A stretch of 64,000 nucleotides of DNA, from the NCBI RefSeq assembly GCF_035222485.1, contig NC_085925.1, forward strand, positions 2,294,001-2,358,000. The letters run 5' to 3'. The position numbers were made by a program, and so were the translations under genes. This document shows, piece by piece, positions 13,850 to 24,799 of this stretch; the first letter of the stretch is position 1; the number at the start of each line of letters is the position of its first letter. The notes under the pieces were generated by a model. That model was given only the letters and a program-made list of their open reading frames with translations, was not told where the DNA came from and ran no database searches. The stretch comes from Podospora pseudoanserina. Lineage: Eukaryota > Ascomycota > Sordariomycetes > Sordariales > Podosporaceae.

Positions 13850-15866
13850 TCAATGGAGGGACTGGTGGTGGTTAGTCAGTGAGTATGAATCATGCCCAAC
13901 CCTTTGCTTCTGGATCGCCTTACCTTTGCAAACTTGCTCCTCGCTCGAATCTCTGGACCTAGAACAACCAGAACCAGCGGTACCACGCTTTCCAAGCGGC
14001 ATGTGTCAGTCATTGCGACCCCCATCTTTGGTCATGGGCTCACCTCATCAACAGTCCAAATCCACCCAAGAGGAGGGAAGCCTCCATAAAACCGAGGTTC
14101 GTGAACACTTCATCTTCCTGTTAGTCTCACACACAAACAATTGCGGCAAGAACTGGCTTACTGGGAGTCACGCCCAATGGTAGAGCTCCTGCCACAGCAT
14201 TTCTGCAGAAGCTCTGGGCCGCCATGGCCGAACTGGCATATGTGGCATAGCTGGATGGTTTTTCTTTAGTGTTAGCATGCGGTCTGGCAAAGTCGATTGC
14301 GGCACGACTTACACATCAGCGAAATAGGTAAAGACGGCGAGGTAAATCGAATAAGACCCGAACGTGACGACAGTGACGGAAAGAGCTGCAAATATCCAGT
14401 GAATATCTGGTATCATGAGTGACCCGTACCTAGCGAGGAGGTCAGCGGGCATTTCGAGAGGCTGAAAGTTAAGCAGTTCTGCGTACATGAACATTCCGAT
14501 GGACATTGCAATACTCAGAAGGCATGCTGTATACAATCTAGCTTCTGGGTTCCAGTCGCTGCACAAGCCAGAAGAATCTGGCCTTTTTCTGAACTGACGG
14601 AGAAGACTGAACCTGGGTTGTTCAGTGACATATTTGCGGTAGAGCCGTTCTTGGAAAGGGTAGCAAAGATTTCCGAGACCCGCACCGCCGACGGTTGCCA
14701 GCATTACAAGGCCAGCCTGTCGCGGTGTGAACGAATATGTCGTTTCAAATGTGAGAGGCACTGACACATAGAACCTATAATCCAGTCGTCAGCAGTGTCA
14801 GCCAGCTGCCTGGTATCATTATTGGCTTCTCACATGAAGAGCAGCGCCCAGCTGAAAGAGATCCACATACTGAACCAGAATACGACTGGCTCAGTAAAGA
14901 GTAGGTCTGTCAAGTCTCCGATTAGGTTGCGAGGTACTATTCCGGACAGAGCCAACTTACAAAACGGTCTGGTTAGACTGATTCGAATCATTTGCTTCAG
15001 GGTGGCACGCTCTTCTTCCTCTTTCACCTTCCAAGTGATGCGAGGTGTCGACAGCTTTTCATTGCACGGGGCCGAGTCAGCCGAATTGAGGATCTTTGCC
15101 CTTCTACTCAAGAGCAGTGGTCCGCGGCATTCCTGAAAGAAAAAGAAAATCAGGGCCATGAGAAGGGCGTTCGCAATCAGCTGGTGCCAGTAGATCCAGC
15201 GCCAACCCAAGGGTTCAACTACGAAGTTTGACGCCAGCTGACCTATTCCGCCTGAGAAGGATGCTGTTGCGAACAACGACATTGGCATACCACGCTCGTG
15301 GGGCTGGTAAATGTCTGCGATAATGCCTCCAACCATGGTGCTGAATGTGCTGGCACCAACACCTTGAAAGAACCTGGTAATCAGGAGTCCCGCAAGATTG
15401 TTGACAACAGGAATAAGCAGGGTACAAACTGACATCCGATCGACGTGCATTAGCGTCACAACCGTCACTCGGGGGATGGGTCCGCTAGGTACCTACGGAT
15501 GTAGAGTCCATATGTACTCAAGAAGACAGGTTTCCGGCCAACAAATTCGCTGAAAGGAGCCAGAACCATTGGCGCTACAGCAAAGGCTGTTTGAAACGTA
15601 GGCATGCCGACAAGGACTACAGTGCGAGATGACCCATATTCGGCGGCGATGGAGCTAACCCCAGAAACGTATGCGGAGATGGAATATGCAGCCATGAATG
15701 TTGTGAGAATACTGAGGCCAGCTACAAAATGCTTTTCTTGGGCTGGCCATTTGGTGGGGTCTCTGATTTTCTGAACGGCTTTCTCATGCTGATCTGAGAG
15801 AGGTGTGTCCCAAGTCAAGTACCTCAATGTGGTTTCCCGACTTGAAGTTTGGTTTGGCTGATACAT
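13850..15866 (-). CDS. DHA1-family MFS drug/polyamine transporter
   Basis: Eight exons fit: 15866-15497, 15428-14961, 14906-14834, 14774-14313, 14250-14162, 14107-14044, 13987-13924 and 13861-13850; 533 aa. Without the last intron the frame stops at 13876-13878 (545 aa). Twelve hydrophobic segments are visible. Landmarks are the FVGRKPVFLS loop between helices 2 and 3 (GRRP-like motif A), ITRFFQGVGAS in helix 4, GGIIADIYQPHERG (motif of the TPO1/FLU1 group) and YASSAMAAQSFCRN before helix 11. The tail GPEIRARSKFAK is typical of the group. Such transporters export toxic or made compounds across the plasma membrane. It is divergent from the regulator gene, with 497 bp between starts, and all exon phases agree. 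Confidence 0.86.
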
Positions 15867-16363
15867 CTTATACTTTGGCGGGGTTGAACATGCTGCAGCA
15901 ACACTGTTGGCTTGGAGTAGGGCAGGATGGATGCCACCTCTGCATTTTTGAGGTAGCGGGGCCTTGTTCTTCTTGCTTTAATCTTTGCATTCCACACACA
16001 CTGAGTTCATTAAACATATGGAGACACAGACATGCCGGCAAGGCTCTGGAGCACGTGCCACACCGGTCAAGCAGTCGGAGAGCACATCCCGCGATTGCTT
16101 ATCTCGTGGTTGCACTGCAGTTGCCCGCTTCCAACTTGTGGCACCCAAACCATCGCTGGAAAGGCTTTCTTCGTCGCGCAAAATGAAGAGTGTCTGTCCG
16201 ATTGGAATTAACAGGCCAAGTTGCCGAAATATAAGACGGCCGACCACTTCTCGATGACAGACTTAGGGTATGTAATCCCAATGTTTCTCTTCTCCGGACA
16301 ACCCCACCCCACGCGGGCTGTGACGAATCTCCAGACACGGAATAAGACGATCCCGTTCCACCG
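15867..16363. promoter_or_regulatory. Shared divergent promoter of transporter and regulator
   Basis: The 497 bp between the two start codons must hold both promoters. No clear TATA or well-known binding site was identified by eye. The head-to-head layout itself is the evidence for co-regulation, and the regulator may bind here. Confidence 0.5.
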
Positions 16364-19363
16364 ATGAACCAATGTTACGGGCAGCTTCCCATGCGTGATT
16401 TTTTGGGATCCAGCGATGCACCACAGATCCCCTTCGAGGATGACCTGTTCCCTTACCTCCCACCTGATGTTCAAGATGAAGGGATAGCTTTCGATTCAAA
16501 TCATGCCTGTTACGAATATGATTTCCCCCCTATTTATGCCACAAGCGACGCCACAAATGTGCCAATTAGCGGATTGGCATTTCCTATCAACATCGCTTCA
16601 CCGCCCTCACCGCTTTCCGAACATCCGGTTCCGAACCAGGGCTGGGAAGACTCACTCCGTTCCCACAACTTTCTAATACCTGCAGTAAATTATTCGGGTG
16701 CCGTCTCCAATCCATTTGCGATTTCCTTGAGCATGAATGACGCAAACACTTACATGTCGGTCCCCGGACAGCGGAGTGGATCCGAGCCACGGTATCTGGT
16801 CCCAAATGAGACTCATACCCATGACAACTTCATCCCTTGTATGGGCCTCCAATTGGATATCCCAGGTAGTGGAACGGTCTTCCTTCCCGAAGAAGACCCC
16901 GATCGGTATGACCTCGAGGAAGTTTTCAGCATGTTCTACCAAGGGAACAGAAACCTTCAGAGAATGTCGCCGCAGCTCATTGAAGCGACCCTGGGCATCC
17001 CACCAGACTCTAATGATTCCCAACACCTGATATGTTCCCAGAACAATGAGCGTCAGTCGGACCAGGACTCAGCCACTCTCGACGCCCTTTCTGCGCAGCC
17101 GCAGATACCATCAAGCCCTTCTACACTAGCACAGTCGCCAGATGCTTTATCGGAATCTGCTACAAGCCTCTCGGCACCTCGGAGAGACCGTGGCATCCCT
17201 TTCACTTCTAGACCCAGACTTTTGGTGGCTCCTCCAGGCTTCAGTCATTCGCATATCCTGGTCATTACCAGCAACCCTGAGTCATTGCCGGCATCGCTGT
17301 GGGATGGAGCGCGGCTTGCCGAACTGGAGAAGGACATAAGGTTGAAGGCCTTGGATATCGAATCCCAAATACCAAAAAGTCAAGATAGCAGTTCACGCGA
17401 TTTCAATCAGAAACGACAGCGAGTCGATAATCAACCCCAGTCCAATAGCACGCAAAAAGTCTCGGAAGCCAGCGGCGTACCGACAATAAGCTCCTATCCT
17501 GCTCTGTTTCCATGTGCTGCTTCTGTTCCAACTTCAGATCCTCTCCCAAGTGCCATGCCTCACAGTCGTGTTCCTAAGCGCAAGGCGAATGCCGAACGAC
17601 AAGCCACTAGTCAAGTCAAGAGGGAGAGCACTTGCTTACTATGCCGAGTAATGAGGGAAAAGGTCTGTACATATACTTGTACAATCACTCCCGCCTCCAT
17701 TTTTGCTCACACGTTTGCAGTGTAGCGATGGCACACCATGCCTACGATGCGTCAGAGTATTACAGCATGAGAGATCGATACTACGTGTGCCATGTCAGCC
17801 AGCAACACTAGACGATATTGAGCTTTATAGGCGGCGTGAGTATTTGTGCACCTACGCACTTGATCGATCGCTAATCCTCTAGGCACTCAAATCGGTCTTT
17901 TCGTTTATTATTACGAGCGGAGCAGCGAATCGGATCTGCCACGACGCAGCGCGAGTATCGTCGATACCAATCCACTGGAATCACAATTAAGTCAAAACTG
18001 CCCACTGACGGTCGCTGATACGTTTGCGGTTCATGAGTTTGGTACGTTCCAGCGATTCGCCCCAAATCTTTTGAACGATGCCAATCGGGAAAGGGAGCTC
18101 GCCACCCAACATGCACCAACTTCAGAGGACTTGAGCAAGAGTGCTGTTCTCGCTCGATACTTGGAGTTGCACTTGGCATCCATCATCGAGACGCTGGGCA
18201 CAAACAACAGCTTCATTGCTGCTACTCTGAAGGTAGCTGAGAGGTATAGCAGGCCAACAGGGTCGAAGACACGTGTAAGCTATCCGCACCGAAGTATGTG
18301 CGGCTATACAGAAGCTGACAGTAATTCCCCCTGTGTCCAAAGACAATGTTACGGCATGCTTTGTACATCTTTGCCGCAAGATTCCTACGCCGGACCTACT
18401 GGGTACAGGTTGATACAGTGACTGAGAACTACAGAGTAGCATGGATGGACGCGCCGTGGCGAGCGTTGCCTGTTTCAACACCAAGGTCACTTGCTGAAGC
18501 AGAGACTCTCAACGACATCTTGAAGGATCACTTGCGCTTCCTGGAGAAGTCCGTCATCCATGCCTTCACCAAGAAGATTTATGCTAGGAAAAAGGAGGAC
18601 TGGTTTGAGATCTTTCTAGTGACCTTCATCTTCCAAGTCATCCTCAGCGAGAATCTCGAGATGAGCTTTTACAGTCATTTCCCAGGGCTCGTACGTATTC
18701 GACTTCTCGTTCAGCTTCTCTACTAACACCACTTGAGGATGACAACCTGCTAACGCAGATTAGGAGAAGCCCATCGAGTGCCCCTGGTCAACGTTTGGAG
18801 GGCTTCGAAGCTATTCCTCCAAGAGAATTGCTTCTTACTTTTCCGCAATCAACGGTCGTGATCCATTCTTGAAGCCCGGTGCTAGAGCATGGGAAGGCTT
18901 CGGGGACACCGAGCGCACGTACTTGGATCAGTGCGGGATTCTGTTGAAAGGTGTGCTCCTTTACAATCTTAACCAGGACTGATCGGATTACTTACACTGC
19001 CTCGCAGAGGGCTATACAAAACGGGATGATCTGGGATTCCGCAGGTCGGCTTCAATGGGAGATGCTGATTCTCCGGGGAGTTGGTGGAAATGGGCCGTGG
19101 AAACGATTCTTGGGAACGGCTAGCATCTTCATGTGGTGTCTAGTTCTATTCATATACCACCTGTCAAACACTGGGACGAGCACGCAAAGTCTCTTATTTG
19201 CCGTTTGCTAGATGGAACAGGGATAGTGGAGAAGGTGACGTTTCACTTCTTTTTGGGATTGGCCGCCGACATTAACGAGATTAACGACTATCGCAGCAAC
19301 CTCATTGCTGTGAGTATTATGACTGAATGGCAGCGCAGTAGGATGATCGTTCTTCATCCATAA
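16364..19363 (+). CDS. Zn2Cys6-like transcription regulator with in-frame TAG near the 3' end
   Basis: Exons 16364-17662, 17721-17835, 17883-18274, 18343-18690, 18764-18950 and 19008 onward join in phase. The zinc cluster, split by the first intron, is at about residues 424-444: CLLCRVMREK then CSDGTPCLRC (C-x2-C-x6-C-x5-C-x2-C). It follows a long N-terminal region rich in Ser/Pro/Gln and a basic stretch (PKRKANAERQ). The C-terminal half, with FGGLRSYSSKRIASYF and WWKWAVETILG, matches a group of fungal regulators whose finger is in mid-protein. A TAG at 19121-19123 ends the frame after 818 residues, yet the same frame stays open with family-like sequence (HVVSSSIHIPPVKHWDEHAK) to 19363. So the gene is either C-terminally short or damaged. 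It probably controls the divergent transporter. Confidence 0.72.
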
Positions 19364-20446
19364 AATATCATGGCCCGCGTCTCAATACTCTCTCTTGGTC
19401 GTGCAGTCCCATATCCTCGAAGGTTGGGTTGGATTGCGGCGTGTGGACAAACTGGCCGATATGATCAGTGGCCAATCGTTGGTTACTGAAACATCCATCC
19501 TTACTTACCTCTGGAGCTGGTATCATCCGAATCGAAGATCTTGAATAGCAGCAGCTCATTCTGCGACTGTTTGTCAAGAAAGTACCATTTATGAGCCGAG
19601 GATCGGTGGACTTGTAGCGTTTCCGCGACGTTGTTCGGAAATACCGTGTCGGAAGGTATTATATCTTCCTCGATGTCAATGGTTCTGGCATCGCACAACC
19701 CCAACGGCCAGTCTTCGAGGTCAGAGAAGAACGGCCGCCATGAGCTTCGAGTTGGAGATAGGTCAGCACCACATGGATGGCATGATCATGAGTGAGGCAC
19801 CTGACTTTATGATCTGCATCCTCCCAGAAAGCAATTGCTCGTCAAGGTTATGTTGCCGGACAATGTACACAGCTCTCTCAATCGCGCTGGCTGGAGAGGA
19901 GTCTTCCCAGAGGATTAGCTCCACCTCTGGATATCATCCAACTATCACTCACCAATATGGACACCACGGACAGGCTGCTCCAAGCTTGACTTCTCCCCGA
20001 TGTTGCCGGGAAATTCGCGGTTCCTCTTCCGAGTCTTGGGTTGATCAGGATGTGCTGAATTGCTGACAGAAGACATTGCGTCCAACACGTACCTCTACAT
20101 CAAAGACGACGACTTTCTTGGCCTCGAATCTTTCTGTCAGAAACGCTTCCATTTCCTGAATGTAGCGCTGCTCAATCTCGCTGCCGGACTTCACGCTCTC
20201 ATAATGGAACTGGTCATCCAGGATCTGTTCCGCCACTTCGAAGCCATTTTCATCGAGGCTGAATGTTGCTACCTCGCTTCTGATGTTGGTGACGGTGATA
20301 TCGGCTGGGATATGGACGTGATTAGTTGAGGAATTTCCTTGCAAAAACTCCGGTGGGAGGCAGCAGAAATACGGCTTTTCGTTTTTGTATGGTTGCTTGT
20401 CAAGGTAGAACACTGTTGCTATTGCTGTCTCCATGTTGTAAAGCAA
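19354..20446 (-). CDS. CmcJ/NvfI/AsaB-type non-heme iron oxygenase
   Basis: The N-terminal exon (ATG at 20446, or the second Met at 20434) gives ATVFYLDKQPYKNEKPYFCC and SEVATFSLDENGFEV. Later exons give EFPGNIGEKSSLEQPVRGVH, then ID, RAVYIVRQHNLDEQLL, WRPFFSDLEDWPLGLCDART, HKWYFLDKQSQNELLLFK and PRESIETRAMIFYG. These are the ordered landmarks of the family that includes the 7-alpha-cephem-methoxylase P8 chain, AsaB and NvfI, which oxidise secondary metabolites using iron and often 2-oxoglutarate. Three downstream introns join in phase, some only about 50 nt. The join after FDVE (about 20092) is not clean: no standard intron restores the frame, only one of about 36 nt, so a frameshift is possible. 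The 3' end meets the regulator gene tail to tail. Confidence 0.72.
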
Positions 20447-21435
20447 AACATCAATCTCTAGAAGATTGTGTTGAGAATGATGATAACCACCAACGCATCA
20501 ATGATTCGACAAACGAAACAGCACAAAGACCCAACTACCAAGCAGAGCCGCATATTACCTAAAGCCTTCGGCAGCCCTCCGTGGAGAAAGCTATTGATGG
20601 CGTTCTCGTGGGGTAATCCCACACTTGTTCAATAACCGGGTGCCAAGCCGTCGTGGTTTCGACCGAGTGGTGTCAGGAAGATAGCCCATGCAACTCTCAT
20701 TGGCTTCCAGGCAGGTTTCCACCATGTAGGGAGTTTCTTGGCGTTGCTGCACCCTTCACCGATGCTGCAGGTATCCCTCGTTAAATATATCTCTTATAAT
20801 TCTTGGGCCTACTGGTCTTTGACACTAGACTGCAAGATTGTCGTCATCACCAGCCATCAAGACAAGGCTCTGAAGACGGCAAATCATAGCACTGCCGGAC
20901 ACACCCTTCTAATGAAAAAATCGCTCACGAGACAGCAGGGTGGTGCAGCCGGTGAGCAGTGTTGATCGGCGAGTTGTGTGAGGTCGCAGCCTGACATGTG
21001 TGGGTTCCCCGCTTTGGGGGTTCCCAACTACTGTCACTGGCATGAAGGATTGCTCAAAGGGACGACATGTGAAGACCTTCTGCGGGCTTTGGAGGGTGTT
21101 GACTTGTAGATTTATTGTTGGGCTGGCGACCTAGGAAAGTCACCGGCGGCGAAAATGAGGCCAAAAAATGGCCAAAATTGGTAAGCAAATTAGTATTACA
21201 GTAGTTGGTTGTTGGTTCTTAAGAAAACAGTAAGAAAATCCAGCCCCAAGAGCAAACCGGTGTGGGTCTGGGAAAACCTGGGCCCTTTGGTGCCCCACAT
21301 TTATAGACACCAGGTTGTAAGATTTAGTGCCCTCTTTTCTCCTCCTTCTGCTCGCATGAATCGATGCATTAAACATCTCTATCGCCAAAGCCAGACTACA
21401 GCTTCTCAAACCCGTATACAAAGAGCCAATTCAAC
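20447..21435. other. Gene-poor stretch
   Basis: No gene is recognised. A 75-codon plus-strand ORF (20738-20965) has no motif. The left end should contain the promoter of the oxygenase gene and the right end that of the small gene at 21436. Confidence 0.4.
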
Positions 21436-21707
21436 ATGGGCTTCATCGCCACAGGTACTCTCCAATTACCTCCTTGTCACTGCACCGCTGCTTCTCAACG
21501 CTAACACCAAGCCCTCGGTCACCAGAGGAACAGAAACAGCCATGGAAGAACTTTGCACAGACCGGGGGAAGTAATGCCTCTTACGAGAAGCATCAGCTCT
21601 ACCTTCAGACCTCCGGAGGCAGACCCTGGAATGAGTGGTTGAAGGAGTACAAGGGGATTGTCGCTGCTCCGAGGACTCCGGCACCGCCTCCTGTCTCCGA
21701 TGACTAA
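21436..21707 (+). CDS. Small two-exon gene, unknown function (66 aa)
   Basis: Exon 1 is only 19 nt (21436-21454, MGFIAT plus one base). A 71-nt intron with donor GTACTC, a CTAAC branch site and acceptor CCAG follows, and exon 2 is 21526-21707. The protein has KQPWKNFAQTGG and WNEWLKEYKGIVAAP, ending PAPPPVSDD. It is short, soluble and rich in aromatic and charged residues, and no family was recognised. The upstream DNA from about 21320 is pyrimidine-rich, as expected for a fungal leader. Without splicing, exon 2 has no suitable ATG for its frame. Confidence 0.45.
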
Positions 21708-23815
21708 TCAACGTTGAGTGAAAGGGGGTTAAGGGAAGAGCGGAGTATTGTGTTTTTTTGTGCACTTTGCACTTTGCCAGTCTGCTATACAGCCTTCTGG
21801 CTTGATACTACGGTCAATTTAACAAGTCTTTCTATGCCATTCTCCGAGCGTGATATGAAAATGAAAACAAATTTTCCTTCAAAATATTGAACCTCTCTCG
21901 TCATGACAAAGAGTCCACTAGCGACCATCAGCAAAATGGCATCAAACCGGTGCCCGGTCCCGCCCTGTTCCGCATGTCGCCACTTCTCGGCCCCACATCC
22001 CCGGAGTTATGGGTCACCAAACGACACCATTCCTCGGCCCCACATGCCCAGGCAGCCAAAAACCCGGCCGCCACCTCTCCGCCGCCAACACAAATTACCT
22101 CCCTTTTCCACTCCACCAAAGAAAACAGGAATTGTCTCCCGACCTCATCCATTTGTTGTCACCTTTGCTTCGCCTGCACTCAGCTCCAGCATCTTTGTTT
22201 TTCCTGCCCCTTCATCTCGACAAGCTATCACTTTTGCCTAACGGGTCGACTCTCCATGCTGACAAAGGGTGATAGGCGGTGCGGGTTCAAGGAGGCAGCC
22301 CCTATGAAATTGTTTCCTCGTCGGGAAGAGGTTGAACTGGGCTGAGGTTGAAGCGTTCACAAAGCAGAGGAGAGCCAGTGATGCCCTCACCACCCGCTGG
22401 TTCGCTTGAGCGATATGCCATTCAATCATTTGTGGTGGGTGTTTGGGAATGGTGTGGTTATGGTACGTTTGGCTTAAAAAATGGACTTGTGGGCATGCAA
22501 GAGTTCTGCCTTGCCGACTCGTACGGGAGGTTTGTGAGTTCTTTCACAATTTTCCAGTCGAATGGGGGGGTCCGCATATGGTGACTCACTAACATGTTTC
22601 ACTCCACATGACATACTGTGTCTCTTCCCCCTATCGCATCGAGCCTTAGCCCACATCCGGTGTGGTCGATGGGATGAGATGGTCTCATCTCATCTTATAA
22701 CACGAGACCGTAGGAGGAGACAAATAAGCCAAAACGAACCCCCCGTCTCATCTTACGTCTCATGGGACGAAGGTTATCTTTCTAAGGCTTTTTAGAGGCT
22801 TTTTTTTGGCCACCAAAAACATAATAATGTTTGGATTTTTCCTCATGGGAACGTTGTGTGGGTTCCCAGTAAGGTTGGTAGCTTGGTAAGGGTGAGGTCG
22901 GTGGCCTGGGTGAGCGTGAGGGTGAGGGTTGCGGCTCTGTGGCCAATAAGACTGCCGAGATCTTAGGCCGGAAGAGCCACCTGAGTCTTATAAACCGGTA
23001 AGATGAGATAAATCGTAAGCGCAGTGGGATGAGCCAACACGAGGGCCATCTTATCTTATCTTATCTCATTGGCCATCCTGCCCCGCATCCAACATCAAAC
23101 CATTTAAACTCTGGCAGATATTGATGCGTGACTTGCAGGGACGTGTCGTGGATGTTACTCGGGATGGGGTTTGTGCGTCAGGTTTGACTCCCCGTGTTAT
23201 CTTTGGGAGGGTTGAGGGAGGAAAAGTCAAACAAGTATTGTGATTCTTCTGTTAGGGAAGCGCAGTATGGTTTTGCGGCATAAGAAAATTTCATGGGCAT
23301 TTTATTTCAGATGTAGGTCATATTAAAACGAACGAGCTTTTGAAGGGGTGTGTGATGTCCAGCTGTTTAGAGGGGAAGCATAGGGTTCTGGTTAGGCTAA
23401 TGCTTGTCTTGGAATTGCACCAGGGAAAAAGGCGTGGCAGACATGATGACCGCCGTCAGGACACTCTCAAAGTTGCTATGACCGGCGGTGGCCCCCGATG
23501 AAACGAAACTTCATGGAAAACGTCAACAGTTTCAGCGGCTCGATTGCGTGGCATCACATTGACTTGGTCAGGTATTCAAATATGGGTAGAGTAGCGCCAT
23601 GGAGACGACCACATCCAGTCTGAGAAAACGTTACGGCACAAGGGCAATAAATCATTTTTGTCCAGCCGTAAAACTTTCTCTCACGACATCTTAAATTCTC
23701 TTTTCCAGTCACCAACACGACCTGATCAAATACAAACCCATAATTCAACCCTTACATCCATCCACAGGCATCCTCCGCCAAACCGACACCCCAAAGAACA
23801 AACCTAGATCAATCA
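21708..23815. other. Gene-poor stretch of about 2.1 kb
   Basis: A Pro/Ser-rich plus-strand ORF (21903-22241) and its antisense frames look like chance frames in CCG/CCA-rich DNA. The central part (22660-23080) carries short related ATCTCATCTTAT-type motifs, listed separately. From about 23690 the DNA becomes pyrimidine-rich, consistent with the leader of the gene at 23816. Confidence 0.4.
22668..23072. repeat. Cluster of inverted GATGAGAT / ATCTCATC motifs
   Basis: At 22673-22694 GATGAGAT and ATCTCATC face each other across a short loop. Related words recur at 22746-22763 (CATCTTACGTCTCATGGG), 23000-23010 (AAGATGAGATAA) and 23049-23068 (CATCTTATCTTATCTTATCT). CACGAG occurs near both ends. 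This may be a degraded small inverted-repeat element, but its boundaries are unclear. Confidence 0.35.
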
Positions 23816-24174
23816 ATGGGTTGTGCCTCTGAAACCCTCCCAGTCGGCGAAAGAGTAGCCTTGAATAAGCTAGAGCGGATCGACAAGAAAATAGATGAGG
23901 CTCAAAGATCTCTCGACAGGAGCTTCTTTTTTCTGCAACTGTGTCTCAATGGACAAAATACCGAGAATTGGGATCAAGGGGTGCGTACGTTCTTCTTTTA
24001 CCTGCCAATCCACTGTATTTCCCTTCTCTAAAGGCTAATCTACTGCAGGGGCTGATCGTCCGGCATGCCTGGGCGAGCAGACGCATCTTGCAGCTCCGAG
24101 AGGACCGTGAGAGGGCGGAGGGTGAATTGAGAGATGTTCGGAGAACGGCTACTGAGGTGAACGACAGGCAGTGA
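23816..24174 (+). CDS. Small MGC-starting protein with coiled-coil tail (96 aa)
   Basis: Two exons, 23816-23980 and 24049-24174, separated by a 68-nt intron (GTGCGT ... CTAAT ... TGCAG) at phase 0. The protein starts MGCASETLPVG, so Gly2 could be myristoylated and Cys3 palmitoylated if the first Met is removed. The rest is helical and charged: LERIDKKIDEAQRSLDRSFF in exon 1 and RILQLREDRERAEGEL with DVRRTATEV in exon 2, likely a coiled coil. A small lipid-anchored peripheral membrane protein is a reasonable inference. No family was recognised. It stands alone, with a MITE just downstream. Confidence 0.6.
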
Positions 24175-24398
24175 ATCGGATGTGGTTTTGGAGATGGTTT
24201 ATTTGGGATGGAGGGTCTATGGTATGTTTTCTTGGGGACAAGGGAACGAAAAATGAAGCGGGGCACATCTTCCAAGACTTCGGGCTTGCGATCTGCAATA
24301 CCATCGTTTGGGAACGCGCAGGTATGCCCCACAAATGAAGCTGAGCTAATCAAGATCGTTGGGGTCTTGAGATGATTTCAGTGAAGTTGCTGGATTTA

Positions 24399-24796
24399 GG
24401 GCGCGATCTTTTGCCCTGTAAAATGGGCCTTCAGAACGCTTCTCTGAACTGACTTTCAGAGCCAGGCCATGGCCAGCTTGCCAGCAGTTGATCCACCTGT
24501 TCAGAAAGGCTATGTAGAAGCCGTAATCTCTTACGTAGTAGCTAGTGGTGGTGGCTGAAGTGTAAATAAGGCCTTGTAAGGCCTACGTAGTAGGTGTGGT
24601 GGGTTTGATGGGCGCTATGGGCGCTGTGGGTGCGTTTAGAAATCCTCGTCTGAATAGATTCACAGCGAAAATGGTCTAGATATATCTAGACTGAAAGTAA
24701 AATAGCTGCTGAATTATTTCAGGGAAAAAAGATTACATTTCTGAATAGTTCAGAATGAATAGATTCAGTAGGAATTTTGGCCAAAAGATCGCGCCC
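24399..24796. mobile_element. MITE (398 bp) with 15-bp terminal inverted repeats and TTA target duplication
   Basis: The left end begins GGGCGCGATCTTTTG and the right end closes with CAAAAGATCGCGCCC, an exact inverted match. TTA flanks both ends (24396-24398 and 24797-24799), as expected from a TA-targeting Tc1/mariner-type or similar transposase. No ORF is inside, so it is non-autonomous. The interior has direct repeats (GAATAGATTCA twice) and an 18-bp perfect palindrome at 24674-24691. The exact ends imply a fairly recent insertion. Confidence 0.85.
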
Positions 24797-24799
24797 TTA

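Noticed and set aside
21903-22345. Pro/Ser-rich plus-strand frames of 112 and 152 codons
   Set aside because: Overlapping frames are all open because of CCA/CCG-rich sequence; no domain, no splice support.
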